Source: Plumapathes pennacea
Lineage: Eukaryota; Cnidaria; Anthozoa; Antipatharia; Myriopathidae
Reading direction: 5' to 3'
Length of the DNA: 64,000 bases
Assembly (NCBI GenBank): GCA_964036295.1
Contig: OZ038466.1
Location: 6,901,001 to 6,965,000 of the forward strand
Made by a program: the position numbers and the translations under genes. This document shows positions 13,944 through 26,276 of the stretch, piece by piece; position 1 is the stretch's first letter, and every line of letters starts with the position of its first letter. The notes beneath the pieces are model-generated. The model saw only the letters and a program-made list of their open reading frames with translations. It was not told the DNA's origin and did not search any database.

Positions 13944-15011
13944 TCACTGGCATTTCTCTTGCTTTTCACTCTTCATGGAGACGTGGCCGTTTGCCTCAAC
14001 CTGGTGACTAACTCCGTTTGAATAATTCTTCTTCGGCTTAACGCAGCATTCACGTGCGTGCGGACCAAACTGTGGTTTGGTGACGAAATCCCACAAGACT
14101 CTCAGCAAGGACGTGTGACAAGGAAGGTCGTCGTAGAACTCGGCCGCTATGCGTTTCACCTCAGGCAGCTTGCTGTACGGAATGTACGGGAAGTCGTGAT
14201 GCTCGTTGTGATAGCCAACGTTGAATAGAATCAAATTCAGTGGCCCGTAGTAAGAGTGCGTCGCATTTCCATTGTTGAAGAGATAGTGCTCCGAGATGAA
14301 GTGTCCCGCCAGAGGATGAAACCCGAACCCAAGCATCGAGCTGATGAAGAGGTACATCAGCGACTTCACACCGAAGGTCGAGAAGAGCAGCGCAATGAAT
14401 GTGAACTGCACCGCGTTGTTAATCAGCTCGAGTGGTTCGGGCGTTTTAGGACTCTTGTACAGCGGACGGATACCATGGATGACGGGATGAAGCAGAAGCC
14501 AAATGCACTTGGTGAAAGGATTGCGGAAGAGGTACGCCTCCAAACGAGAAGGGATGTCCACGTCTTTGTATTCTTCTCCTAAATAACGGTGGTGGTCTGA
14601 GTGATACTTCTTATACGTGATGGCGAAGGGCACGATCATCGGGATATTACACAGCATGCTTAGTGCACGGTTGCGCAGCGGGTACTTATGACCAAACGCC
14701 AAATTGTGACCGATTTCGTGAATCGCGGACCCCAGGGAATGGTTAAATACGGCGCCTACACAGTACGCCATGCACAAGATTGTAAACCACGAAGCATCAC
14801 GTAAAAAGTAACAAATAACCAGTTGTGCCAGTACCTCGGCCGTCACTATGTACGCTATTCTTGGATCGGATCCCATGAGCTTCTTGATCTCGGGGTGTTT
14901 CTTGAGGATTGCGTCTCTTCTTGAGGCGTGTGGCTCTTCAGAGTATTCCCACGCGTCATCGTGAAGTATTTTATTCTCCAAAGTCACGGATTTGTGGAAC
15001 CACCCGGACAT
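13944..15011 (-). CDS. DEGS1: Sphingolipid delta(4)-desaturase (dihydroceramide desaturase)
   Basis: This 355-residue protein is encoded in one uninterrupted exon. It belongs to the membrane fatty-acid desaturase superfamily, DEGS branch, which inserts the 4,5 double bond into dihydroceramide at the endoplasmic reticulum using a di-iron centre, O2 and cytochrome b5. All three histidine boxes are present: HEIGH (98-102), HSDHH (137-141) and HNEHH (268-272) inside NVGYHNEHHDFP. The N-terminus carries the DEGS signature EEPHASRR followed by KKHPEIKKLMGSDP (about 25-50). Four or more hydrophobic segments lie near 52-70, 75-90, 118-133 and 200-230. Length is close to the usual ~320-325 residues, with an extra lysine-rich C-terminal tail. 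The start is the first ATG after a TATA box 95 bases upstream. Lack of introns could mean a retrocopy or a naturally intronless paralogue. The frame is intact and all metal ligands are kept, so it looks functional. Confidence 0.96.
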   Translation of the reverse strand: MSGWFHKSVTLENKILHDDAWEYSEEPHASRRDAILKKHPEIKKLMGSDPRIAYIVTAEVLAQLVICYFLRDASWFTILCMAYCVGAVFNHSLGSAIHEIGHNLAFGHKYPLRNRALSMLCNIPMIVPFAITYKKYHSDHHRYLGEEYKDVDIPSRLEAYLFRNPFTKCIWLLLHPVIHGIRPLYKSPKTPEPLELINNAVQFTFIALLFSTFGVKSLMYLFISSMLGFGFHPLAGHFISEHYLFNNGNATHSYYGPLNLILFNVGYHNEHHDFPYIPYSKLPEVKRIAAEFYDDLPCHTSLLRVLWDFVTKPQFGPHARECCVKPKKNYSNGVSHQVEANGHVSMKSEKQEKCQ

Positions 15012-15105
15012 TCTGAGCGCGTTTTCTCCCTGTTGTAGACAGCAACCAGATATTCAGTCAGAGTCATGTGGGATACAGACTCAAATAAGCAGCATTGTCC
15101 TGATA

Positions 15106-15115
15106 CTTATATATA
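15106..15115 (-). promoter_or_regulatory. TATA box of the desaturase gene
   Basis: On the minus strand the sequence reads TATATATAAG, 95 bases upstream of the ATG at 15011. A start site about 30 bases downstream would give a 5' leader of roughly 60-70 bases. Position and spacing fit a core promoter, but transcription itself is inferred. Confidence 0.6.
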
Positions 15116-15180
15116 TAGCTACTATAGCATATCAAACTCTTCCCATACAAATGGGAACATTTGTTATTTTCTAGTCCCAA

Positions 15181-17940
15181 TCTCACGCGGCCGAAAGCGG
15201 CTAGGATAGATTTCAAAATGGCGGATAGATTCAAGAGGACTGAATAACCGAATTGGTTTGTTTAGAAGACAAAATCGGATAAAAATATCAGAAAACCTTG
15301 TGAGATTGAAGTAATTTATGTCGACAAGGTTCGCCAGCAGTTGGAGTTCCACTATAAAGACTGAACTTCGAAATTCGATGATTGGTGGCGGTTCGATGTG
15401 GAGGCTCTTCGGTGTTTCCCGTTCCAGCGCGTGCAAAAATGTTTGTCCTGAGCAGTGAGTCGTTTAATGATCAAGCAATATGATTCTTTGGTCAGACTTC
15501 CCGTGAAACTAAAATAAAGCTGTGGCCTACGACGCCATGTAGATTCAAACATGACATGCATGGCTGTTATCTGCATTTATCCTGATAATGTTTCCTCTCT
15601 GAATTTTACAAGGAGTTTATATTTAAAGAATGCTTTTCACGCTGGCTTGCAAACTGTCCACACAAAATGTGAGACACCTGATTTATTCTACCTATTTTTC
15701 CCTCCTTCCAATGTTTTAACTTGAATAACAATAAATTGCAAGCTGTTTGAAAACAGAAATGTATCACATCCTCCAATGTTTCACATTGCACATGGCTTCC
15801 ATGTGCCATCCTATTCTATAATGTGGCCAGAGATTAAATGCTTTGCACATAAAAAAGTGGAAACTATTGACAGATATACAGTTTACCCATTTGTCAGCTG
15901 CTGCTTCAAGAAACTAAATTTCCTGTTTACAAAAAGCTGTTAGAAGACAATTAACTTCATTATGATTTATAGGTCTAAAGTGTGCTTCTAAACTGTTTAT
16001 CTCAGCCAACAGTATTTTGAGAATAAATTGATGTGTACAAAGTCATTCCATTTTAAACTAGTGCTACCTGAAATCTGCACTCTGAGATTTTAACTGTTGG
16101 CTAAAACATCAGTATTTTAACTTTAAGTTTTTTTATATCACCTGCACCATAATTAATACTATATTAACTAATATATATATATTTTTAGTATGTACAATTT
16201 ATTAGTATAGCATTGCACCTGCACTTCAATCTTTTAGTATTAGTGTATTCACTAGTTGGAAGTATATACTGTACATTCTAAGCTTAAGTTCGAAGTGTAC
16301 ACAGTTGTTGATATACAGAGCTATATCAATTTTTGACTGGAATATATGACAAGAAATACACTAAAATGTGGGTTGTGATTCAGATTGTCCGAGTGACAAT
16401 TTTCCTGAAGACTACTCTTACCCAGACAACCACAATCTACATGCTGTTCAAACTCTGGTTCAAACCATGCAAATACACTCAATCTTCTGATTTGTGATAT
16501 ATGCCTCATTCTAAAAATATACCCATCGAGACAGCTTTATATGTGTTCTTTTAGAGCCCTTTTCACACAAAATACAAAGAGGAACGAGTTTTCTATTTTT
16601 AATGAACCAGCCATTTTCATATTTCATGTGCTTTTAATACAAAACTATACATATGAGAAATCAAAGCTATAATGGTTCCCCGCGAAATATGCCGGCGAGA
16701 GCATTTTCGGCGTATAAATACTGTATTAAAAAGTTACTGTTATCGTTCGAGACTCTCCGAATCACAAAACAGGAATACGAAATTCATTTACTTGCTTATT
16801 TTGTAGCCAAGTGACCAAAGTTGTGCTCCAAAGGGGCCTTCCGAACCTTGATAAATCCTCTTCAGCTGACCGTACACGACGCTGGCCGCTATCTCAACAT
16901 CGAGCACATCTGGAGATTTGAATGTCGTATTCCCGCACCTAAATTTTACCGAATGTGCAAGTTTTATATACCAAAATGCGGGGAATTTAACCGTCTTTCG
17001 CAATCCGTTGGTGCATCTGTGGTACACGCTTGCGCAGAAGAACTAGAACCCAATGTTTGCGGCCAGTTGTCTCAAAACGCCAAAATGCCTTGTTAATTTC
17101 GCCCAACTGATCGAAAACAACCTAAAAAACCCGCAGCTAAAATGTTGTTATAAGGGCCAAAAAATATATACTTGGAAAGCATGAAGATTACATTTTTCAA
17201 ATCCGGAGGTGCATCGACGGATTTTTAAACAAGAAACGAGCGCGAGAAGAAAAAGTGCGAAAAAACGCGATGATTCTGAGTGAGCCATTGTTATGGGCGT
17301 GGCAGTATATACGTCATAAGACCTTTTGTTAAGAGTGAGTTTCATATGATGAGATGAGAATAGGAGACTTTAGTATGGTACGACTTGAGAGTAAGAGACT
17401 GTAGTATGGTACGGCTCGAAAATAAGAGACTTAGTATGGTACAGGAACTAAAGTATTTTATTCTTTTGAGTAAATAGGAAGCAGTATTGTACATTGTATA
17501 TTGCTTCTTCACTCTCTATTTGGTCATGTGAAGCCGAAAAGCATGTTTATGAAATGACGAGAGGTATTTTTTTCGCGATTGAAATGGGACCACTTGTTGC
17601 GACAAAAATCGAAAATCTGAGCCAGCAGAGCGGATAAGCGGTTTTACATCCTGTGACGTCATATGATGTGAACAAGCGTTACGTCGTGTCGCATCACGGT
17701 CGCTTCTTGCTAGAACTATTCAATTTATCCAAATTTCTACACTTACGTCTCTGCCATGTTAGATCCTGGAGATGAAAAGTAAAAATCTCCCGAGCGCTGG
17801 CGCTGTTTACATCATGTGACGTCACACGCATTCATTTCTCACACTTTCGCGGTCAAAATATCGGTTTTCGCGTCCAAAAAAGGATAAATATCAGTTTCAA
17901 AGCCGTAAAAAGGGGAATTACAGATTATTAATACACTGAG
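15181..17940. other. Gene-poor interval with repeats and CRE-like palindromes
   Basis: No ORF here shows a recognisable domain. The stretch 15600-16680 is AT-rich with many stops. Three imperfect copies of a gagactttagtatggtac word lie at about 17366-17446, and a related piece lies near 19801-19835, suggesting a dispersed repeat. Two perfect TGACGTCA palindromes occur at 17654-17661 and 17817-17824, each preceded by a similar tttacatc-tgtg context, so they probably belong to a repeated element and not to a cAMP-responsive promoter. A minus-strand TATATAAAA lies near 16964-16972 without a convincing gene behind it. Confidence 0.5.
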
Positions 17941-17949
17941 CTACATGTT

Positions 17950-18370
17950 TACAGTTAATTGGACAGTTCGTGATTTTGGTTTCAGTAGCACTTTAGTAAC
18001 CATTCTCGCCATGAGTTCAAGGACTATAAGTGCAGCATGTGACTGAACTTGTTTACTGGGCAATACATTAGTCACAAGACGCACAGTTTGGAATAATATA
18101 GCTACGAGTTTTAAAGCTCGCAAACTCCATCGTCCTGCTTACCGAAGATCCTACTACTTTAGAAGAAGCAATTGAGCAACGTGCGAAACGACGCCGGAAG
18201 GCCGTGCGGGCGTAACTTTGACAAACACTAAACAATTTGATGTTCGCTCCACCTTTCAGGCCAAACTCTGGCTGTGCAAGGCTACAAAAACCAGACTTGA
18301 GAACTTGGCGCAGCCGCCTAACGAAAGAGTGACCCAAGATATGTACGTTGGGAACCGGATTAACCAAGCC
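17950..18370 (-). pseudogene. Decayed SGNH-hydrolase-like fragment
   Basis: In the minus-strand reading about 18190-18350 the translation contains NVHILGHSFVRRLRQ and then PEFGLKGGANIKL. This pattern resembles the first conserved block of SGNH/GDSL-type domains (a G-H/D-S motif followed by FGL-GG) often found in cnidarian repetitive ORFs. Further along, in a different frame near 17990-18010, HAALIVLELMARM resembles the second block (IVLELGTND in intact members) with the key residues lost. The frame is broken between the blocks, so this is a remnant, probably of a mobile-element ORF. Assignment is by motif memory only. Confidence 0.4.
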
Positions 18371-18424
18371 AAAAACAAATTGAAATCCCCGACGGTATGA
18401 TACGATAAAAACCCAGAAAAACAC

Positions 18425-21361
18425 GCGAATCAGAAAACAAAAATTATATCACACACTGGCAAAAGAGCTTACCAGATCAAGTAAAATATCTTCCTCACTC
18501 GAAGAGCGTCTGGAAAGAAAGACAACTCAGCGTGATGGCACATGAAACCCTGGTGGATATCTCATTATTAACTAAACCTCAAGGGAATAGATTACACAAT
18601 AGCACTAATCGAGTAAGGCGCCTTTAGCTTGGGGGAAGGGGAGGGGGCACTTCCCCAAATTCTCCGATATTTGAAGGGAAAAACACTGGGGCGAGGTTGC
18701 GTTTGGAACTTCGGAAATCAGTCGGAACGTCTTCGGAGATCAAACATTTCAAGGTCGGAAGCAATACACTAGTTCAGGGAAACCACAAACGGCAACGTGC
18801 TCTCTTATCATATTACAAAATGAAGGTATTATACTGCTGAATAACGACAAAATGTAACGAACTATATTGCAAATCTAATTATTTAAATATCCGACGAACA
18901 GTAAAAACTGTATTCGCATGTTGATGCACAAACTTTAATTTGTAAATTCACTTGCAGCAGGAATCCTTCGCGAGTTTTGGAATATCGTAAACCTTGAACG
19001 AACGCCTTCTTTTTTTCAGTTTCCTTTTTTTAACGAGATGTATATCATAGCTCTGTGGACTCTTCCACTCCTTGATTGAGTGACGAAGTTGAGCTCTTCG
19101 TCTGATCATCCGCAACGCAGTATATTCATGCGAAGCTCCCTGCTGAAACTACCACGACCGATCACTGTGGAAAGTAGGTCTCTAGATAAGAAGAGTCAAC
19201 AGAGAATAACCGAAATTGACCAGACTGGTTGTCGTAAATCACTACATAAATTGGTACCCTTTCGATCTGTCTGGAGATATAACTTATCAGTGAGCGTCAC
19301 ATTCGCAGGCAACAAGACCCAAACGGAATAGTCAAGCGCACATTGACGCTAAAGGGTCGTTCAAGTTACATGGAAGAACGGTGATGATCCCGATGAATAC
19401 AACGCATAGGACGACGCGGTTGGGAATTAGGTCTTAGAATCTTCGGGACTTTGAACTGTGACGTCACTCGGAATAATAAAGCTGACTAGCTTTGAACTTT
19501 GGACTAAACTTTGTACTTTAGATTTTATGACTTTTTCTTAGTTTTATTTAATTTTTTTCTCGCTTTTTCCTTTCGGAAACTAACTTGAATTAGCTAACTT
19601 GAGTAAAATCTTAGCCTGAACCGGAGTGAAACGTCAGTCATCTTCTTTTGGAATAAATAAATCTGCCATAAATTTCTGACCCAAATCGCTAAATTAAAAA
19701 AAAAAAGGCCTTCGCACCTCCTCATCACTACATACCTGACTTTACATACCTATCCACCATCCGCACACCCCCGCCCACCCACCATTGGGACTTTAAAATG
19801 AAACGAGAATAGGAAACTTTATTATGGAACAAGCATAAACTTTGAATAAGGGCCTGATTATATGAGCCGGGCTGGCCCGGTTCATGCGATTACATGGAAA
19901 AATGTCAGCCCAGTCAGTCGGGATCCCGGCTTTTCCGGGCTGGCCCGGTTCTCATGTAATCGCGTAGTCGATTTTTGGTGTGTTTCACAGCCATACCGGG
20001 ATCTCGGCAAACCGCCCTAAGTCACTTTCACGAGGGAAGTTAAACCGCAAAGTTTTTACATAGCATATTGTTTATATCTCCCAAAGTTGTGAATCGTGTT
20101 ATGTTGCGTTGCATTTGTAAACGATGTTGGTGCACTGTAAACAGGGAGTCGGAGACGAAAGTAACTTGATAGAAGCCGTGTCCCTGCATTCTGAATGTAT
20201 TTATAAATACGTGTGACTGATATACATGTTATGCAAAGCATGTTGCCCATTTACGACCGTGGGGGTGAGACACGCAAAAATTGAACGCAATTTTATCTCA
20301 GATACTCTTATCGGTAGTTGTAATTAAAAAAGCAATTAAGTATTGAGCCTGCCTTCACGATGAGTTCATCCGAAGCGTTCACAATAGGAGAAAGTGAACT
20401 TACTGCCATTACTTCAATCATTTGTATCGCACGTCAATAACTACGGGCACTTTAGACCACAGCTTGAAATTTAGAGTTGGCCCGCGGAAACAGCCTCTGT
20501 ACTACCGAGCTCTCGCTGCACGACAAAATAAACACCGACAGGTGCTTTTCAGATTCCGTGAGCTTGTACATAAACTTACTTTTCTGGTCCTTAGTGGAAC
20601 GCAAGCCTTGCGCAGTCAATAAATGCGGGTTCGCTTACTACAATACTTACGCGGGAAAGCAGGCCCGTACGGAGAGAAAGAGAGTTGAACTTCACAGCAT
20701 TCGGCGTATTGTTGTGAGTTACGGTCAGTGGCGCATTTCACTGACACGCAAAACATTCGCTACAAACGCGATTTAAAACGCCCAAAGGGGCAGCGAGAGC
20801 AAGCGATACATGCGATGTGTTAGATAAACTACACTTCAGTATAAGCTATGAACTCGGTACCTATAACTGCGAGGGACTTCAGCGTCAACTTGGCGGATGT
20901 TTACAGCTGTCCGTTCTCCGGCTCAAAAAAAGCCACACAATATTTTGCAGCGACACAGTGCTGGAAATCTGCTCTCGACAAAAATGGCCCTTTTTCAGGT
21001 TTGTCGAAGAGAGAACGGCTCGCGTCGTTGGAACGCGGAGAAAGTAGAGTCCACAGAATGCACGATTGAGTGCTCTTGCATAAATTAGTTCAGTCGCGTT
21101 AAATGAACAATATCCTAAATTATTCAATATTTGTTCAAAGCATATGACGCCTTCTTGAGTTACGAATTGAGCACTCAACCTGAAAGCAGCAGGCTATTTT
21201 ATTTACCATATAACTACCACCTGAACCCGAGTCAATATTTTCACCCCGTTTTTTCGGCCTTTCGACTCCTTGCCCGATTAGAGTTAATCCAGGGATTAAC
21301 CAATCGACCTTTCAGATGACAGACCAATATTAAAAATGCCCATCTTATTAGTTTTTGCATA
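18425..21361. other. Interval without a confident gene
   Basis: No family was recognised on either strand. A plus-strand reading around 19340-19432 ends in DAKGSFKLHGRT followed by a basic tail and a stop, which could be the end of a decayed mobile-element ORF. The segment 19857-19990 contains two GGGCTGGCCCGGTT words and facing catgcgattacatg / catgtaatcgcg words, the look of a small inverted-repeat element. Another TGACGTCA lies at 19459-19466. The rest appears featureless. Confidence 0.4.
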
Positions 21362-21518
21362 CAGTCGAACCTCGCCATTTCGAAGTCCCGGGGGACATGA
21401 AAAAAAAAAGTGAAAGACAAGGGGTTCAAGTAACCAAGTTAATCCAAGGGGATTCGGCTTGACTTCGAAATAACGGGGACTTTGAATTAACCGAGTTCGA
21501 AATAGCGGGGTTCGACTG
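21362..21518. mobile_element. Tigger/pogo-type MITE with TA target duplication
   Basis: The ends are inverted copies: CAGTCGAACCTCGCCATTTC at the left and a right end finishing ATAGCGGGGTTCGACTG. Both are flanked by TA (21360-21361 and 21519-21520). The CAGT-GAACC-CG terminus is typical of pogo/Tigger-like non-autonomous elements. There is no coding capacity in the 157 bp. Confidence 0.75.
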
Positions 21519-21609
21519 TATTTTATTTTTCGTCTTTACATGCCAATTTATAGAATCACTGGAGCAGTGCTGATCGTCACCAAAACATGGAATGCTGCAG
21601 GGCTCACGA

Positions 21610-22065
21610 GTGACGTCAGGCCCCGCGAAGAAAGGAGAGTATGCGCAGGGTCCCACCCCCCTCCGGGTCTGAAAACCCTTACCCTATTTCAGACCAAAAT
21701 ATACGATTCCTCAAACCCTATTTCAGACCACAATTTGCGATTTTCGTCCTTAATTCAGATCAAATATCAAGATCTCCTCATGGCCTATATATCGGATTAC
21801 ACATATGAGGGGTGGGGATCTCGTGTTATCCTTTTTTCACACAAACACGACCCGTCTAATAAACAACTGGGCGCGAACTGTCAGTGAATACGTGTTGTGC
21901 AGTTTTCTTTTCAGTAAATCGTGGGTCTGGAAGCCATCATTCTCGAACACTCGAATCCATAGTTTTGTGCAATGACCGATGACTGAAAAATAAGATGATC
22001 GCACCGCCGAAACGGGCGACGTCAGGCCCCGCGAAGAAAGGAGAGTATGCGCAGGGTCCCCCCCC
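21610..22065. repeat. Direct repeat pair about 405 bp apart
   Basis: The block gacgtcaggccccgcgaagaa continuing through ggagagtatgcgcagggtcc is present near 21612-21652 and again near 22018-22060. Between them lies low-complexity sequence with several copies of ccctatttcagacca. A run of 14 C follows the second copy. This looks like a local duplication or two members of one dispersed repeat. Confidence 0.7.
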
Positions 22066-22159
22066 CCCCCCCCGACGGTAATAACAGGCGTATTTCCGCG
22101 GTGTCTCTTGTGCACGACTGCAGGGCTACCAAGGGTCGAAAGTTCATAAGGGGGGTGGG

Positions 22160-23281
22160 GTGGGGTGGGGTGGGAGAAAGGTCAGAATATTTTAACTTTT
22201 CAAACAACTGGAAACAAAGCTGAAGTGAACTCCCATTTTAATGGGCGGGCAAACTAAAATTACAAAATGTTCCGGTCACGTACGGAATTAAAGCAAAAAG
22301 GTGTAAACACAACTTCTTGTCTTTTCGTGTAATAAAGGCAAAGGCTACAGCAAACCGGTGCAGCGATCAAACACAGGGATGCTGATCCAAACATGAACTC
22401 TCCCTTTGTCGCCCATACTGTAGAGAGAACTCAGAATCTTGATCACTTTAAAAATAGATGGCTGATCCAAATATGAAATCTCCCCGTGGCATCTATACTC
22501 TATTTTCTGAATGGTAAGGGAGAATTTGTCAAGTGGTCAGTGATGCAGTATTGTGACCATCCTTATACGAATAAAACGTTGCACTTGGTTAAGTGCAATC
22601 GGCGAAAGATGAATGTCGCTTAAGTTTTCATATGAGAAGAAATGATACAAGAAAATGAGGGGGAAAAGAATGCAAACTGCCCAAACATGCCAGCTCCGCA
22701 AATGTCCTTCTTTGTCTTCAGGTTATCAACTAAAGGCACTCGTCAGGTCTTCACTTTCTTCCTAATAAAAAGAGTGCCGATCGTTATGAGAAATGTCGAA
22801 TATACAGCATAGAGCCAAGGTTACAAGTCCTTAGAACACCATAGAAATTGTCTTAAGAGTCATTGCACACTGCTCATTGCACAATCTCGCTATTCTGGAA
22901 TCAAAGCGAGGCTAACGTGGCAGCAACAGGATAGTTTCCTGTCGCTCTAAACCAATCAAGGTGGCCACAGAGAAGGTGGACATGTTTCCCTTGGCGAGTA
23001 ACATGTACACATTCCCAAGGTAAGCTTTTCGGTTGCGCCAGGAGAGCCTCGCTTTGAAACTCGTACCAGTTCCCGTGCAAGGAGCCCATACCCTGTATCT
23101 CACGCTGTGCTAAAACTTTGAACAAAACAAAACAAATCAAAAATGTTTGATCAAGGACAAGCAGAAGTGCGGGCCATAAGACGAGGAAGACACGAGGTTC
23201 TACTTACATTAGTAGTCCGTGTCGTAAGTTATGGACCAGTAAATTGACCAATCAGGGCGTGCGTACTATATGTGCCATGTA

Positions 23282-23316
<35 letters not shown>

Positions 23317-23547
23317 TCTGATTGGCTACTCACTCTCGGAATTGCAACTACCGGCGGCTTCCAGTAAAACAGTCTCAATCGCAGGAACGTCAGAAAATTT
23401 TCAGAAAATAACAATAAAAAAAAACTAAAAAAAAAAAAAACTATTTGAAAGCTGGCTATTAAACTTGTGTGGTATATATTAAAACAATTATTCACCTCAG
23501 TGTCGGTGAATAGCGGTGGATATTTACTTCACCGCCTATCTACTTAC
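22160..23547. other. Probable STAG 3' region with a foldback repeat
   Basis: This stretch lies downstream of the last STAG exon I could place. It should contain the missing terminal exon, but I could not identify it. The ends tcaaagcgaggctaacg (about 22902-22918) and ggagagcctcgctttga (about 23042-23058) are inverted copies, marking a roughly 155 bp foldback element. One open reading through it (minus strand, 22912-23109) is more likely repeat than exon. Confidence 0.4.
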
Positions 23548-26086
23548 GCTTTCCTTGCTCTCCTGAGTGTCATAAAATACGTCGTCTGGTAAGTCTCTCT
23601 TCTGACGCTTGGTGTGGATGGGCGCTTTCTAGAAACCGGCACAATCAATCCAGGTTAATCAAAACAAGAACTTCGAGGGCAAATACGAACATGGGGGCCA
23701 TGAGCGCACCACTTTAATACTAAAAATACGATACTCGCATGTAACCTTTTCAAGCCTGAAGGTCGGCAACACACAAGGGGACATGTTGCAGGGACACGTT
23801 CCATGAAGTGTTTATACGGAGGAACCTCTCGCAGGGGCATGTCTTAATTTTAGATTTGTATCCTCTCATATTCTTCATGCCCTTCGTCCCACAATTATAC
23901 GTTTTTCTGTGTAGAACTGGGTCAACACCTTTTCCTTGCTTTGTTGCTGCAACATGTCCCCTCAAATCAAACCAGCTTGAATTCAAGGGCCATGTAGACA
24001 CGAAAATACTTTTTTCATGAAAATTGATCATTCACACATACAGAGACTTTTGGCGGGAACTTGTCGCCGCGACGTTTACCAGGAACTTTGAAAGTTTAGT
24101 CTGCATGAAATGACATTTTCTGCGTTTCCAGGGTAATTCAAATTTCATACACCCCCCTTTTTTGTCTATGCATAAAACTGAGTGATCCCCCCTTGCCTCA
24201 TCCCGAAATCGAGTAGACCCCCGCCCCCTCCCCTGCAATAAATTTTGATAGGTCCCTTAAAGGCCTGTAAAACGATGACACATTGTGGCGGCAACAATGC
24301 TAACGCGCATGTTTCCCAAATGTTGCCCCGTTTTGCCTCGCGCGAAACATTTGTTGCGGACACAAACTTGTGTCCGCGACACAAAAAAATTGTTCCTGAA
24401 AAACTTCAGAACATTTTGTTGTGTCCGCGCGGAAAGCAAAATGTTGCCGCACGTTTTGCCAGGCCTGTAGAATGTTGGAACTCGTATTTTCGTATGTTCA
24501 TTTACCATGCGTGAATATGCCGTCACCCCCACTCGCCACTTGGGAAGGTTTACAGATTCACCAAGCGTTCAAGAGTTTGCTAAAAATAGTCAACAAAGGG
24601 AGGAGAGACTCACCTCAGACGACTCCGTTTCATCGTCACTTTCATAATCTTCTATTTCTTCCGCTTCTTCCTGGTGGACTGCGCGGCTGGAGAAAATAAG
24701 ACGGTTTAACACAAACAACTGACAGCTACAATCTTGGACAAAACCTGTTGCGACTTTCCAAATCACTGAATGGTTTCCTTTCTCTGAAATAATCGTGTAA
24801 CAATAAAAGATCGCTCCCCTCCCCTACTTTCAGTGTCGAACCTTTACTGTCCACAGTTGTACTTGCAAAATTGAAGGGGAGAAGCATCCTCGTTCCCAGG
24901 CTTATTTCTCGGGGTAGAAGAGCCTGGGAACGAGGATGAGGGGCAAGAAGGGAAGGGGCTGAAGCATTTTGCCCAAGATCGTAGTTTAAAATGCGAGGCG
25001 CCCACGCAAGATCCACGCAATAAAAAACGCAGATCACCTCGCAACGGTCGACATGTCCTTCTTGCTGTAACTCATTCGCGGTTTCTTGCGCTGAGGTTGA
25101 CTCGTCAGCCAAGAGCGCTGAGAAGAAGAAACGGATGCGCTATTTTGGATGAAAATAAAGAAAACAAAACAAAAGTTAAACTCATTACACAATCCTACAT
25201 GCACCCCACTGATAGAATCTACAATCAAAGCTCTCTTGGCGGACAATCTCGCAAGCGGGCAGTTCTACTTACAGACTCCTGTACGAAACCCCGATCGAAA
25301 TGAACAGAGTTCAAGCTTAGAGCAAACAGCAGCAAACAGAAAATCCTGACCTTTCAAAGTCCTTGCCATCCTCATCATCAGCCGCATTATCCGACTCCAT
25401 GTTTCCGCTTCCTTCCCCTTCTTCTTGCAGACTCGTATCCCGTTTGCGCTTCTGAGAAGTCTCCTGCGGCGTTTCAACAACGCTTTCTTGACTAGAGTCC
25501 TCCCACTCACGCGATGGGCTTTCCACGTTGCCCTCTTCTCCCTCCTGATTTTCGAGTTGTGAGCTTGCTTGACTAGACTCCCCCGACTCAAGCGGCGGGC
25601 TTTCTACTTTGCTCTCTTCTTCTCCCTGATTTCCGGGGGGTGCTCGTTGATCTCTGGTCTGGTTGGACTCCCCCGCCTCGGGTGACGGGCTTCCCACTTT
25701 GCTCTCTTCTTCCCCTTGATTTCCAGGGGGTGACCGTTGACCTCTGGTCTGCCTGGGCTCCCCCGCCTCAAGTGACGGGCTTCCCACTCTGTTCTCTTCT
25801 CTCGCTTGATTCCTGGGGGGCGCACGTCGAGTTTTGGTTTGGGTAGGTGGTGATGTCTGTGTGCGCTTCGTCGATCCAGATCTGGGCGTCCTTCCTCGGG
25901 GTGCCCTGCCTTTCTGTTGCTTCTGTTTCGGCGCCACTTTGCTTTGTTTGTTCAACCACTCACCTTCCGTGGCCTCTCCTGAAAAATAAAAATCGTGTAT
26001 TCGTTTAATTATTTCTTGTTAAAGAAGCAACTTAACTTAAAGTGTACCTGTCCCTCTCTCCTCCTCCGCAGAAGCTTACAAGGGAA

Positions 26087-26120
<34 letters not shown>

Positions 26121-26276
26121 GAGAGAGAGAGAAGAGAGGGAGGAGGGTGCTGCTGGTGAAAGCAGAACACACAACAGACATTAGTTTGTTACACTCGATT
26201 GAACAAAGATACAACGTACCCTCAACGGACAATTTTCTCCTTGCACGGCTGCCTTTCTGCTGGTCAGTTTGGTTAC
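23548..26276 (-). CDS. STAG: STAG exons 38-42: long disordered tail with internal repeats
   Basis: Residues about 1127-1439 are Pro, Glu, Ser and Lys rich. Exon 39 (628 bp, the largest) encodes about 209 residues. Exon 40 starts with the alternative AG at 25140-25141 ([15 protein letters not shown]), which is the only acceptor that restores phase; it includes [20 protein letters not shown]. Exon 41 is very acidic ([14 protein letters not shown]). Exon 42 reads [20 protein letters not shown] and ends at a GTAAGT donor, so at least one more exon follows. Confidence 0.85.

Noticed and set aside
14256..14582. Plus-strand 108-codon ORF
   Set aside because: It is antisense to the desaturase and is explained by that gene's codon pattern.
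16788..17096. Overlapping ORFs on both strands near a TATATAAAA
   Set aside because: No domain is seen in either frame. The minus-strand ATG next after the TATA leads to an immediate stop.
19210..19432. Plus-strand reading ending DAKGSFKLHGRT plus a basic tail
   Set aside because: It is interrupted by stops upstream and its similarity to a mobile-element ORF is too vague to annotate as a gene.
22912..23109. Terminal STAG exon reading HSVRYRVWAPC... to a stop
   Set aside because: It is in phase with exon 42, but it overlaps an inverted repeat (gcgaggct ends) and has no STAG-like C-terminal character. Kept only as a possibility.
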